Part shown: positions 11,514 to 23,680 of the stretch, one piece after another
How positions within the stretch are numbered: position 1 is the first letter of the stretch
How the letters are laid out: each line of letters opens with the position of its first letter
Source: Eopsaltria australis
Taxonomy: Eukaryota; Chordata; Aves; Passeriformes; Petroicidae
Length of the DNA: 64,000 nucleotides
Assembly (NCBI GenBank): GCA_034509425.1
Contig: JAVTVJ010000347.1
Coordinates: forward strand, 1,550,001 to 1,614,000
Reading direction: 5' to 3'
Made by a program: the position numbers and the translations under genes
The notes under the pieces: generated by a model
Told to the model about the DNA's origin: nothing
What the model saw: the letters and a program-made list of their open reading frames with translations, nothing else
Databases searched by the model: none

Positions 11514-12677
11514 TGAATGAATGAATGAATGCTTCTTAAATAATGAAATGTTTAAGCCTTTTAGCAAAGCACTAGCAAAGATACTGTGAATCTGGTACAG
11601 TTTCATGGTGTGAAGACCAAAACAGGGATACTGCACTAAAAAATGGGCCAATCTGCCTAAATATTCATTTAAGGCATCCTAAAATAGGCATATTCTTATT
11701 GTTAAGGTTTATACAATATACATGTAAATAGTAAAATATTTTTATGATTAACATCAATGTATTTTAATAACATTGTAACTAAAGTTATTGTGAATTAGCT
11801 TGTAACTTTTTTATGCTTAATATAGAAAGAAAAATTGTCATGAACAGCTTTGTAAATGTAATGGTACTTGTATATTACATGCATTCCAGTTACTGAATGT
11901 TTACTGTAATTTTTTTAACCTGGAATGTGCTAAGTAATTTACCTTATTGTGTAAGAAAAAAAAATCCTACTGGATCTACCTGAATCACAGATACTTCTTC
12001 CTTCCATTTGGGTTTTGAAAGTATGTAAGAACAGACAAATACATGTGCATCCAAGTTGTTAACCTTACAGCAGTTTCTCAGTTGCCACAAGACCTGCATC
12101 TGCTTGTAAACTGTAAAACTCAGAAGAACAGATATATCTTTATTCAAATAATACAAGACAGCCTGCCTGCAGATGCACAGTCATATTCTTCCTCTCTGAA
12201 ATAAGCTGTATGCTGTCTCAGTTCAGAAATCTGCCCAATGATTTCACAAAAAAATAGTAACGGGAGATGTGTGGAAAGAGGAGGAAATGAGAGCTGGACC
12301 TACAGCTCTCTTCACAAAGGAACCAGAGACACTTGCTCTGGACTTTAGCCTGCTTGACTGCTCTTCTCCCACATTGCTGCTGTTCCTATAGTCAACAATG
12401 ACTGCAGCACTAAACAAAACCTCTGTCCATTCTTCCTGAAGGTTGAGTTTCTCATTTTGTCATTTTGTTAATGATAAATATTTTTGTCGGCATGTTTATT
12501 TCCTGTAAGGTAATTTTTGTAGGTGGCTGGGGTTACCTACATATCTGTAGTTATGGACAACTTAATCCCCTCTAGAAAACAGTTTAAAGAGAAATTTTGG
12601 AATGCACTAATCCTTTGAATTGGAAGCTGGTGCTGGGAGTGACTGTAAAGTATTTAAATTCAGCCATTGCATCTGTA

Positions 12678-12683
12678 AATAAA
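12678..12683 (+). terminator. GCLC: Poly(A) signal AATAAA (proximal)
   Basis: Canonical hexamer about 1.16 kb after the stop codon. It could yield a shorter GCLC mRNA. Confidence 0.4.
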
Positions 12684-12903
12684 GCAAACTTAAGGGGCCT
12701 TCTTGATTTAGCTTCTTAACTGATTTCTAGAAGTGAATTGCATTAGGGGTAGAAGATGCAAAGCTTAATGCAAGCATATATAAATAAGATGTAATGATTT
12801 TTTTAAAAGAACTAATGGAGAAACTGCAGTGAGAGGTGCACTAAGAAGAAGCTTTTATGTACTGAATTACACTTTGTTCTTTGTTCACAGGTGTGCTTTA
12901 GAG

Positions 12904-12909
12904 AATAAA
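12904..12909 (+). terminator. GCLC: Poly(A) signal AATAAA (middle)
   Basis: Canonical hexamer followed within 30 bases by GTGGTGAATTTGTTTT, a plausible GU-rich downstream element. Confidence 0.5.
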
Positions 12910-12989
12910 AAGAATGCTCTTTCTCTGCAGTGGTGAATTTGTTTTAATTAAAATGTAGGCATATGCTAATTTAGTTTCTGTAATAAGGA

Positions 12990-13001
12990 AATAAAAATAA
13001 A
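12990..13001 (+). terminator. GCLC: Twin AATAAA poly(A) signals (distal)
   Basis: Two adjacent hexamers (12,990-12,995 and 12,996-13,001), then a GT-rich stretch. This is the best candidate for the main 3' end. Confidence 0.5.
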
Positions 13002-13020
13002 ATTTGCAGTATGTGTTGAT

Positions 13021-14119
13021 CACTTGCATGACTTGAACCCACATTTTCAGATTCAAAAAAGGAGGAGTTGCATACCTGGCAAGTACAACTCACCCAGACT
13101 CACTTTGTTCACAGTGAAGCTTCTCAAGACTCAGACAAATGGGCTGCCACTCCTACAGCAAAGTCCTTGCTATTGTCAAGGTAGCATCTAATTGCACAGC
13201 ATAAGCTGCTATGCTTTGAAGACCCCTAAAAATAGTTGGAATGTTTTTCTGCTGGTAGGCATCACTGCATCAATAAATGTCCTTATTCCCTTTCAGTTGA
13301 CATCGACTGTCTGACTATGTGTCCTGTTAAGTGAGGGGACATTTTGTCGTGATGCCCTAGAAGTTGTATCTGGAAGTTTACTGCCTGACTTTTTGTGTGC
13401 ATGTTTCCAGAAGGGAGGAGTGAGATCAAACACAGAGCTGCTGCTGGTTTTTGAGACATGCATGGTTGCAGTGTCTAAGCATCTTATGTTCACTAGATGA
13501 AGAATTGAGGTATGGGATCCAGCCTGTTCTTTACAGGATGGTGAAGGCTCTTACAGCACAAACCAGAGTTGCTGCAGGGAGAGGGGACAAGCTTTGCCAC
13601 TGTCTTTGAATGCAGCTTAGAGGTGGCTCTGTTCTGTCTGTGCCCATAGAGGTCACAGAGGTAGAGAAGCAAACCCTAGTCTGAGCCTCAAGCCCTAGCT
13701 GACCTTTTGCAGAGCACGAGAAACTCCTTTGGGCTATGCATTCAGGACTTTCAGTTCTGCAGTCATGAAGTGCTTTCATGGAAATAATGACCTTTCCAAC
13801 AATCATGGGAGTAAAGGGAAGAGAAGAAGTATCAGGCACCTGAGGTGAATTGTGCTTGATTCTGTGCCCAAAGACTTTTTCAGTCGTGGTGCTTTCAGTG
13901 CTCATTGTGTTGGCCCCAGTTCAGCCCCAGTAACAGGCTCCATGCCTTCCACTCTGTTTTCAGCTAGGAGATCCCATTGTGATCTCCAGAGGTCTTAATG
14001 CTCTGAGCTCTGATGCCAGTTTACTCGAGTCAGACTACTTTTGTTTAAGTGTCTTTGTTTCTGGATTGTTATAGCCATGCTTTTATCATGGCCTGCATCC
14101 TTAAAATGTGTCTTCTTTT
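13021..14119. other. Intergenic, no gene recognised
   Basis: Single-copy-looking sequence between the GCLC 3' end and an LTR fragment. A 124-codon minus-strand frame at 13,531-13,905 has no recognisable domain and no splice or promoter context, so I do not call it a gene. Confidence 0.6.
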
Positions 14120-14694
14120 GTGTGTGCACAGAGCTCTGCAAGCAACTTGCCTTTCTGGGAGTGTTGCAAACCTGCTCCAGCCTGGGTTCCTCTCTCCACA
14201 GGGCCACAGGTCCTGCCAGGAGTCTGTGCCATTGTGGATTTCCCACAGGATCCCAGCCTCCTTTGGGCATCCATCTGCTTTGCTGGGGGTTTTTCTAGGA
14301 GCTGCAGGTGGATCTCTGCACCCCCATGGACCTTCATGGGCAACAGGCACAGCTGCCTCACTATGGGCTGCAGGGCAATCTCAGCTCTTGTCACCTGGAA
14401 CACCACCTCCCCCTCCTTTTTCTCTGACCTTGGCGTCTGCAGAGTTGTTTTACACATATTCTCACTCCCCTCACACCCAGCTAAGTGCTCTTGTGCAGTT
14501 TTTTCCCTTTTTCTTAAATATTGTATCTCAGAAGCACTACCACTGTTGATACGGGCTCAGCCTGGGCCAGCAGCAGGTCCCATCTTGGAGCCATCTGTCA
14601 TTGACTCTGTTGCACATGGGGGAAGCTTCCAGCAGCTTCTCTCAGAAGCCACCCCTATAGCCTGCCCAAACCTAGCCATGCAAACCCAATACAG
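14120..14694 (-). mobile_element. Avian ERV LTR fragment
   Basis: From about 14,165 the sequence reads as one edge of a common avian LTR, with the series CCTGCTCCAGCCTGGGTTCC, GCAGGTGGATCTCTGCACCC and CAGCTTCTCTCAGAAGCC, ending in AACCCAATACA at about 14,693. The rest of the LTR (its TGTAGTG edge) is missing. Orientation is inferred from family recall, in which the poly(A) signal is on this strand. It creates spurious frames on both strands. Confidence 0.55.
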
Positions 14695-17600
14695 AGTTCC
14701 CTGGAATAAGATTCCCTTAGAAATGGGAAACTCCTTGTAAGATTTTCCTAGACAGGAGAAGTCAGGAAGGCTTTGCAGGCTACAGCGCTTCCTGCCCATT
14801 CCCTCTCAGGCATGAGGAGTCACCCTCTACAGCAATGGCAGCAGTAAATGCAAGTTTCTGCAGCTTGTGTAGCAGCATCGCAACTCCCTTTGAACAAAGC
14901 AGTATCTTTCCTGAAGAAGTGTGTAACTGTAAATGCTGGCTATGAATTGAACAACTAGGCAAGATACTATGGCTTATGTTAAGCAAGAAATGGCTGTAAA
15001 CTCTTTTCTCAGTCTTCGAAAACAATGTTAATTTAGCCATTGAATTTAGTTACGTATCTCAAAGTTACTCCAAAATTACACCTCTGTGACATAACACAAA
15101 GGGAAAACTAAAATCATGCTGGCAGTGAGAAGGTAAAAAGTAAATCTTCCTTCACTTCCCAGTGAAGGAAAGTTAAGGTAATACCCAGAGCCACATTATG
15201 CTCAAAGAAGAAGTGTTGGTGCACGATGGCTCCTCCTTAGAGTTTGTGTTCTGGCCAGAAAAATGCTAGTTTATAAAATATTTAAGCAACAATAATTGTT
15301 TTTACTCTGGAAAAAGTCCAAGCTCCTATTAAATGCAATTAGATGAAAAGTAAGCAGATTTTTATCTGATGGTACAGGATGATGGTACAGATTTTGCTGA
15401 AAGATGTTAAGGAGTGCCTTACCATCAGTGCCTTGACTGCAGCCAGTCTGTGTGGCAGTGAGGAGTTGCTTGCTGTGCGTTGCTCTGGCAGGTCATGTTC
15501 AGAAGAGGTGTTTGGGGGCAGGGAGGAGGAAAGAATGAAGGAGAGAAGCCTATTACCATCCTGAGAGGTTCCATTTTCTCCCTGCTCTTTGATTTGTGCT
15601 GGGGAAGCATCTGTGCCAAGATGACCTCAAGTTCTCCAGCATTTTTCAGTTAGGTTTCTTCTTTCCCTTCAACCATTTTCTAGCTTGGACTATGTTCCTT
15701 CCCGTCTGTTCCCATCCGTGCATGCACAGGCAGAGCTGGACATCTAATTCTTGCCAGCTTACTCACAACATGGGCATTCAGAGGCCAAGAACTTGGAGTG
15801 TTTTTCTTGGCACTGTAAGGGACTGGGACTCCTTGCCCAGAGACCGTCACACAGCTGCCTAATGAAAAACAGGAAAGCCTTCCAGCAAAAAAAATACCTC
15901 TCTGCTGAGGGGAAGCAAGGCCTGGCATCACCCACATTTCCTACCTTTCATCCCACTCTGCAGCGTTCCTGTGCATTATTCATCCCACTGGCATCAGCTA
16001 CAGGCATCTGATTTTAAAGAACAGTAGGACAGAGGATGGCATGGGATGTTAGTGGAGGCAGGCCAAGCTGGCAGGCAGCTCTCCAGATCCCCCAGACAGT
16101 GGAGAGCAGGAGCTGTGGCTGTTGTACTCTATCTCAGACACAAACTGGACCACTGAGCACAAGCCACTTCTCCTGTAATTTCTCACCCGGCAGGGTGAAC
16201 CAGAGCAATGCAATATAAACTACAATGTGATCCCTGGGCTTCGGCAGCGTGACCATTGCCAGCAAAATGAAATAACCTCGGCACAGAGAGCAGAAAAACA
16301 GGTAGGGTCCTCGCTGGGGTGTGCTCAAGGCACGGGGATGCGGTCGGACGAAGCTCGTTGCTAAGCCCAGGGCCAGCCCTAGGTGTCCTCCTAAGGTAAG
16401 AGGCATTGCTGTGAGCTGGGAAAGAAAACAGCTGCTCTCGGCGGAATAAAGGGGAAAGGAGCCAGAGCCACAGCGGTATTCCAGGCCCAAATCCTCTGTG
16501 GATTTATGCCCAAGTTGCTACTCATGGATTTAGCCCGTGAACGCCTCCCGGTGGGGTCGCACAGCAGAGCAGCGGTGATTCCACTCCATCCCTGCTGCAT
16601 TCCCACTGGGAAGGGGCAAAGGGCAGCTGAAGCCAGTGGTGAGGCTGCTTGGGGACACCCCAGCTGGGAGCCCTCCGGGCAGATGTGCTCTGTAGATGCC
16701 CTACAAGCAGGACAGACCTTTGTGTGTGTTTAAAGGGCGGTCCAGACCAGCGTGTCCCTTTCCAACGTTTGGTTTAGCCACACAATTGCTGAGACCAAAA
16801 CTGCCATGGTCCAAATTAAAACATGTAACACTCCAGTGCTTCCGGACATGACACATCCTGAACAACCATGTGAGGTGAAGAGGTGAATTCCCCTTTTAAA
16901 TGCAGTTTGCTCTTGCTCTTAAAATAATAATTTCTGGGCAACAAACTTCATTCACTGTTTTAAAAAAATCTGTCTGAGGCTCCTCAGAGAATGGTACAAA
17001 ACAACATATTGTTGTTTTTTGTCTTTTTCCCTTTACTTCCAGTGCAGCCCACTTGGCACACATCCCACAGCTTCTTGTGGGGGAGGGATGCGGCTGTTTC
17101 CAGAGATGCATGTGAAAAGCAGAGCTCCAGAAGGGAGTGTCCACATGTCCCTGGAAATTCATTCTGACTTTCCACTTCCCACTCATCACAACACATGTGG
17201 TGTCATCAGTGTCTGACCATTCCCACCCCGGCCACGGGGACTCAAAGAGCTGGCATGGTTAGGAATGGAGAAGATAGCCAGGCGTCCTGCTTCAGTCCCT
17301 CCAGCTGTGATTCTGGCTTCCAGAAATGTGACTTGTTTGGCCTTGCTTTTAACTGATAAGTGTGATGCTTGCCCTGAACCCCAACACAGTGCTAGAACAA
17401 AACATTTCTCATCCTGTCTCAGAAAATCAAAATCCACAGAACAGAAAGGAAACTTAGAGGATTAAAACTGTGCAACAAGAGTATCCAGGGAAAATCCCAG
17501 CAGGCTGCTGTGTTTCTCACTGAGTGCCTTCTGTATTCATATGTTTTTACAAAGCTCTGTATTAGTTTTCAAGATACACCACAGCTAGCTGCTCTCCAGG

Positions 17601-20289
17601 GAAGAGGAACGCTTCCTCCAGGACCCTGCTGTCCAGAGGGGATCATCTGCCAGGCACACCACTTGTCAGGACATCAGCAAAATGGTTAACCATTTCCAGC
17701 TCTGCTTTCATCCTGACAGGCGGGATTTATCTCCTTTTGTCCTGATGCAGCCAACAGAGTTTTGTAGTGTGTCAAAACTTTGGTGCCAAGCACGTTTGCT
17801 GTTGCAATGACATCTACAACACCTCGCAGCTGACATAGTAACCAAAGGCGCAATGCAGGTCTAGAAGTACCCACAGGATGATGTGAGGTGGTGAGTCTGA
17901 TGCTCTAATTGCAATTAAAGTGTAAAGCATTATTATAAATTTTATCATCAAATTGCACCCTCTTTACAATTTTTCCCCTCTTGTGCCTAGAGTTTGAGAG
18001 AGACGGCATACTCACAGCCTTCCATACCCTCTTCTTGTCTTTTATCATCAACAAATACAGAGTGTGTATAAACTTGCTTTGTCCTAGCTACTTCCTTGTA
18101 AACAACTTTTACTGGTGGAGACTGCTGGCTCAAAATCAGCCAGATTGGAGATTCTCTGATACCTGTCATGAAAAAACACCTCTGGGCTGTGTCCTGGGAC
18201 ACCACCGATGGCATGTGCCTCCAGGAGGACATTACAGACACTGCAGAAATCACTGAACACTATTGCTTCATGGCATACCTCCAGCTGGAGAGCAGCAGCT
18301 ACGACAGGCCCTACAACAGGAACTGGTGATTTAGCAGATACTTTCAAAAACTCTTTCAATGGGGCAGGAAACACTGACGTAACACCAAGTTCCTAGTTTT
18401 GAAACTTGTCTGATGATTTCTGTGGGGATAGGAATGGGAAAAAATCTGAATCTATGTACCCAGCATATCCCAGCTTCTCTGTCCTAGTGCTCCCAGGAGC
18501 TCAGCCTGCTCCAAGAAGCAAAGCTAAACCTAGTCAAGAGGAACTGCAAAGATGTTTTCCAGGGAAAAAGGCTAGCTTCATCATTACTTCCCTCTCTGCC
18601 AGCCTTACTTTCTCCTTCAGGACCACACCCTTCCTGCCCCCTCCTCCCCCCAGGTAGCACATCTCCATGGTTGAATCTCCTGTCTTACTGACTGCTTCTT
18701 CTGCTCCTGAGAAAACTCTGCCTCCTGATACCCTGCCTGCCTGCCCCTCTGCAGCTCCATGTCAGCAGCTCCACACCCATAGGCAAAGTGGGAGCCTGTG
18801 CCTGCTTCTTCTTCTTCGTGGAAGAGACAAAAAGCCTGGGAAGCTGGGCATGGGCATGAGCCACACAACAGTCTTCTTAAAATGCCTCATTATGTGATAT
18901 CATGAAGGAAGACTCTGCAAGGCTTACACAGCCGAGACTTGAGAACTGTGTGCACAAGCTACGGGCTTGTGTGTTGCTTTTTTTTGTCCATGATTAACAA
19001 AAAAAAAAACGAAAGGAAGAAGGAAAGAGGGAGGTGCTAAGGAGCTCCAGTTTGTCCAAGTTCAGTTTATCTGGTAGCTCAGATTTCAGTGTGGGCAGAA
19101 CAAGGCAGGTCTGGCCTAAGAGAGTGAGTTGTAAATTGTCTGCCAGGAGATAGGCAAAAGAAATTCTGCTTTTATTCAGAGACAGGAGAATAGACAGCTG
19201 AAATGGTGACCAGCAGGACATACAGGAGTGGTGAGAAGCTGAGAATAACCCACCAAAGGGTTAACCCACCTGATAAAGTGAGGTGATAGACAGGAGGCAA
19301 CATAAGAGTGGGCAGAACAGAAAAAAGCCAGAGAAGATGTAGATAGCAGGGAGAGTTTAGCAATGTCTGTGAAACCTGATGGTCCAGGCAAGATAAGTTT
19401 GGCATGTCATTTGGGATGGAAGGCCTTTTTACGTTTGCAGAATTTTATCCTTTAAAAAAGCTTAAAAAAAACTTCGCTAATTTTGAGCCACTCCTTCGAT
19501 CAGTGATTGCCAAGGAATGCTTTCATAATCTTACCTCATTAGCTTTGGCACACAGCAAGGCAGGCAGGAACTCCTCTGTGTCTGGCTACCATGGAACTGG
19601 TTTTGGACTTGCAGCTGGCAGCCCTTTTCTAGGCTAAGAAAGCCTAGCAATTCCTTCTTCCCAAGAAAAACTGGGCGTTCCATCCTCCTTCTCCTTCTTT
19701 CTGTGGGGCTGATAGAAACCAAAAGAAGAATGAAACATCACTGAGGTAAAACATGAATGGCCTCAGTCGAAACATCAGGACATGATGCTAAAGAGAGGGT
19801 GAGGCTGAGAAGCAGCTGCGTCCAACATCACAAATGCTCACTGATGGCTGTGAGTCATGGGACAGCAGGTGAAGCTTTACATTGCTTGTGCCACTGCTCC
19901 TAACATGAACTTAGGCTTTTGCAGACTTACAGCTATGTTTTGTCTAGATGAGTAGTGATAAAAGTCCATTTAAGGTGACTTTTTTTCCAAGATGAGTTGA
20001 GACATCAGACCCTTGTTCATTTATTGTCCTCTACAAGGGTCTGAACTCTAGACTCCTCCCACATTTGACCTTCCAAGTTTCCCAGGCATCTCAGCACACC
20101 TCTCCAGTCAGAGGGGAGCACCAAGGGACCTGTGTAGGTCCAGTCACTGACTAAACCAGCAATGCCCAAGTCCCAGAGGGAATGAAAGCAACAGGCTATC
20201 CACCAACTGCAATAGTGGTCACTTTCTGTTTTTCAAGAAGGGCTTAACTTCAAAGTTATTATAAGACCCTTGTGGTTAGGGCACTTCTC
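14695..20289. other. Intergenic, mostly unrecognised single-copy DNA
   Basis: No gene, LTR or CR1 that I can support. A CpG cluster lies at about 16,190-16,570. Short A and T runs occur at 18.98-19.01 and 19.45 kb. Frames up to 118 codons are present on both strands without recognisable domains. Confidence 0.5.
16190..16570. promoter_or_regulatory. Small CpG cluster, possible orphan CpG island
   Basis: About eighteen CpGs in 380 bp in a region that is otherwise CpG-poor, including GATGCGGTCGGACGAAGCTC and GTGAACGCCTCCCGGTGG. It lies 3.2 kb past the GCLC poly(A) cluster. No transcript is inferred. Confidence 0.35.
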
Positions 20290-20329
20290 AGAAAGTGGAA
20301 GCTATATGGTGGTGCTTCTTGGGCATGAG

Positions 20330-21430
20330 TCACCTCCTCAGGCAACACTCCAAAATCTCTGGCTTCTGGCCAGTCTGTAATCTCTTCTAGGATTCCTGGC
20401 AAATTGGGGTTTCCCATTTGAGCTTGTTGTGTAATCAGTGTTACCCACTAACTCCATGTAGCACTGGCTGTGTGATGTGTTGAGGGGATGTTTCCTTTAA
20501 ACATCCAGTATAGGATGGGCAATCGTGGCACCAAGAGGAGACACGCTTCTGTTCCAGCAACTGCTGAGGCAGCTCAAACCCCCTCACGGACTGCTAATAT
20601 CACTTTTTCAGCTGGAGTATAGTGCGCTTCTAATCCTCGATAACTCCAGCTCCAAAACCCTCATGGCTGACCTTGAGTTTCTCCTGAGGTCCTCTGCCAG
20701 AGGCTCCAGGTGAGGCCCTGCTCCCCAGCTGCAGTGTAGAGTATATTTTGCACATCTGGTCCTGTCTGAACAGGTCCAAGAGCTACCTCACGAGCTATTT
20801 CCTGTTTGATTTGCTCAAAGGCCTGTTTCTGCTCAGGGCCCTGCTCGAAGTGGTTCTGGGTCACTCAATAGAGGGGGCTCACAAGCTGATTGTAGCCTGG
20901 AATGTGCATTCTCCAGAACTCCATGAGGCCTAGGAAAGCTTGTGTTTCCTTCTAGTTAGCTGGTTGAACATTCCGTTCCAGGTGTACTGGACACCCCTCC
21001 AAGTGAAAGCAAATTATGGTCTGCACTCTGCCGCCAGAGGGACTGAGAAAAATGCATCAGGAATATCAATTGTGGCACCATTTGGCTGCCTTTGAGTCCA
21101 CCTCACACTGAAGTTCCAACATGTCTGTTACGGCAGCACTCAGAGGCAGCATGACTTCATTCAGGCCACAACAGTCTTCTGTTCTTCTGTCAGCCTGCAT
21201 TCTCCATTAGACTTTCACACTGGCCATATGCGGCTGTTAAAGGGTGAGCAGGTCCTGCTGATCACTCCTAGGCTCTCCAGTTAATGAATTAGTTTGTGGA
21301 TGGAAGTTACAGGCTCTCAGTTGGTTGCCTTTGACTCCAGCTCATATTGAAGTTCCAACATGTCTGTTATGGCAGCACTCAGAGGAACCATGACTTCATT
21401 CAGGCTACGAGAGCCTACTGTTCACCACAT
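20330..21430 (-). pseudogene. Broken ERVL pol remnant (RT and RNase H region)
   Basis: Minus-strand pieces resemble the reverse transcriptase palm and its RNase H link: a frame at 20,661-20,864 contains GPEQKQAFEQIKQEIA and TWSLWQRTSGET, typical of the connection region of retroviral pol. Upstream pieces near 21,082-21,184 and again at 21,321-21,423 encode the same RT stretch twice. There are several stops and shifts, and the integrase is largely missing. Confidence 0.7.
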
Positions 21431-21549
21431 AGCCTGTGCTTGGGGCTTCCCTTCCCTCTGACCAGGGCAGGAGAGGACTGATCTCTTGGGCTGCCCCTAA
21501 AATCTGGGGTGTGGGCTTGTTAGGATGAGGAAGTACCCAGAGTGTCTTC

Positions 21550-22457
21550 TATATTTCGGAGGATGCCATCTCTACGGTTGTGTATCTATTTGTGGGTAAT
21601 ACAATGCTATCAAGCTGCTGGCATATGATGTAAGGGCACTTTGAACTGCCCTCCTCCGCGTGGCCATTGTGCAAGGGGCAACCTCTGAATCTTTACGGAC
21701 CCTGACACTTTTTAGATCACTACAGAAGATTTCCAGCACTGCTAGTTCTCTCAGGTACTGAATGCCTTCATCTGCAGTGCTCCACTTCCTTGGGGATTTC
21801 ACAAGATCTTCCTTAAATGGATATTTTACCCTCATGCTTGAGAGAAGCCATCTCCAGAGGCTGCAAATTGCTCCTTCTTCTCCAATTCCTCTTTCAATTT
21901 CCTGATCTTTAGCAAGGGATCCCACCTCTTGGGCTGCATGACCTTCTAACTGCTGACTGTCATCACCACTATCCCAGCATTAAAGCAACCATGCTGAAAT
22001 CCGCTCACCTGGCTGCCAGCTGCAATCTTTTCGCAAATCTTGAAGTTCTGATGAGGTCAGGGACTGAGTAACTGTGGTTTCCTGTTTGATTTGCCTCACT
22101 CCATTTGATTTCTTTGTTGGAGGACCTGCCTCTTGATCTAACCCCTCCTTTCCTAATGCTACTTCCTTTTCTTTTTCTTTTTCTTTTTCTTTTTCTTTTT
22201 CTTTTTCTTTTTCTTTTTCTTTTTCTTTTTCTTTTTCTTTTTCTTTTTCTTTTTCTCTTTCTTTTTCTTTTTTTTTTCTTCTTCATTTTCTTCATTTTCT
22301 TCATTTTCTTCATTTTCTTCTTCTTTTTCTTTTTCTTCTTTTTCTTTTCCTTCTTCTTTTCCTTCTTCTTTTTCTTCTCCTTTTTTTTCTTCTTTTTCTT
22401 CTTCTTTTTTTCTTCTTTTTTTTTTCTTCTTCTTCTTCTTCTTCTTCTTCTTCTTCT

Positions 22458-22491
<34 letters not shown>

Positions 22492-23500
22492 TCTCTTCCT
22501 CCTCTTCTTCCTTTTCCTCTTCTTCTTTCTCTTCCTCCTCTTCTTCCTTTTCCTCTTCTTCTTCCTCTTCCTCTTCTTCTTCTTCCTCTTCCTCTTCCTC
22601 TTCCTCTTCTTCCTCTTCCTCTTCCTCTTCTTCTTCTTCTCCTTCTTCTCCTTCTTCTCCTTCTTCTCCTTCTTCTCCTCCTTCTCCTTCTCCTTCTCCT
22701 TCTCCTTCTCCTTCTCCTTCTCCTTCTCCTTCTCCTTCTCCTTCTCCTTCCTCCTCCTTCTCCTTCTCCTCCTCTCCTCCTTCTCCTTCTCCTTCTCCTT
22801 CTCCTTCTCCTTCTCCTTCTCCTTCTCCTTCTCCTTCTCCTTCTCCTTCTCCTTCTCCTTCTCCTTCTCCTTCTCTTCTCCTTCTCCTTCTCCTTCTCCT
22901 CCTTCTCCTTCTGCTGCTGCTTCCTCCTCCCTTACTAATTGGTGGTATGGGCCTGTAGCTCCCCTTGTCCATTTTTTGTTTTCACTAACGGAGCAATTAC
23001 TGCAGTTGCTGTAGTTTGAGTCCCTGTCTCAGCCATAGTGTCCTCAAATGCAGTTTGGGTTCCTGCCCCAGCTACAGTCCTCTGAGAGTACTGTGCAATC
23101 TCTCAAAAGACACATGCCAGGCCCCAGTACAGGGCAAGAAGCTGTTGGTTTTCATTGGGGTGGGCAAGGCACCCTTCTATCAGTTGACAGGTCAGTTTGT
23201 CAGAGTTTATTACCTGTTCAGGTGTAAAGCCGTAGGTAATGGGAGGTGATAACCGCCTTAAAAACCTGCCCAAATCTTTCCAAAACCCTGCCACCCAGGC
23301 CTGGCTGCCTCAGGGCAAATTTCAATAGCTCCTCACCTAGAGATTGTTTTCTCTTACACCAGGATGATGCCGGATTTAATGAACTCCATAGTGTACCAAC
23401 AGTATTAGTATGATTAACAATATTAGCTAGTATTATTGCAGCTTGCATAGGGATGAGCAAAGACCGTGGGAGACTGCATTATAAAAGCATTCACATCAAT
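21550..23500 (-). pseudogene. Broken ERVL gag remnant interrupted by simple repeat
   Basis: Minus-strand frames at 23,218-23,460 and 23,103-23,294 (with ITYGFTPEQVINSDKL and HPNENQQLLALYWGLA) and at 21,572-21,925 (with KYPFKEDLVKSPRKWSTADE) look like parts of a retroviral Gag. Between them lies the 22,162-22,912 tract, which in this strand reads as Glu/Lys/Gly-rich codons. Frame changes occur at about 22,310 and elsewhere. Confidence 0.65.
22162..22912. repeat. 751-bp polypyrimidine tract (polypurine on minus strand)
   Basis: The plus strand is only C and T from 22,162 to 22,283, then four CTTCATTTT-like units with single A residues (last A at 22,312), then 600 uninterrupted pyrimidines from 22,313 to 22,912. 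The repeat unit changes along the tract: CTTTTT hexamers (about 22,164-22,260), CTT trimers (about 22,425-22,481), mixed CTTCCT, then CTTCTC hexamers (about 22,640-22,910). Assembly of such DNA is error-prone, so the length is provisional. Confidence 0.98.
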
Positions 23501-23680
23501 CTCAGGCAGGGAGAAGGAGGTGTATTCCCTCATCATTCACAGAAGATAAGCAGTGCAGCTGATAAACTCAACGTCCTGCACAGGAGCTTGTTACTCAATA
23601 ACTACTATTTACTATTTACTATAGCATGCAAAAAATAACTGCCTTTATCTTGCCTGAAGTTTGGTTGCCAAAAAAAGGAC

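Larger units (their letters stand above)
11514..13020 (+). other. GCLC: GCLC 3' UTR (extent inferred)
   Basis: Follows the stop directly, starting with a short (TGAA)n run. It is AT-rich and ends in a cluster of AATAAA hexamers, the last at 12,990 and 12,996, followed by the GT-rich stretch GTATGTGTTGAT that would serve as the downstream element. The end near 13,020 is inferred from these signals, not from a transcript. Confidence 0.6.

Noticed and set aside
13531..13905. 124-codon minus-strand frame downstream of GCLC
   Set aside because: No recognisable motif, no initiation or poly(A) context, and biased composition; a chance frame is more likely.
14108..14740. 210-codon plus-strand frame and overlapping frames
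   Set aside because: Lies across an antisense LTR fragment; not a host protein.
22105..22938. 277-codon plus-strand frame rich in Leu and Phe, and a 220-codon minus-strand Glu/Gly frame
   Set aside because: Both are translations of the polypyrimidine/polypurine simple repeat; the frames are open only because the repeat lacks stop codons.
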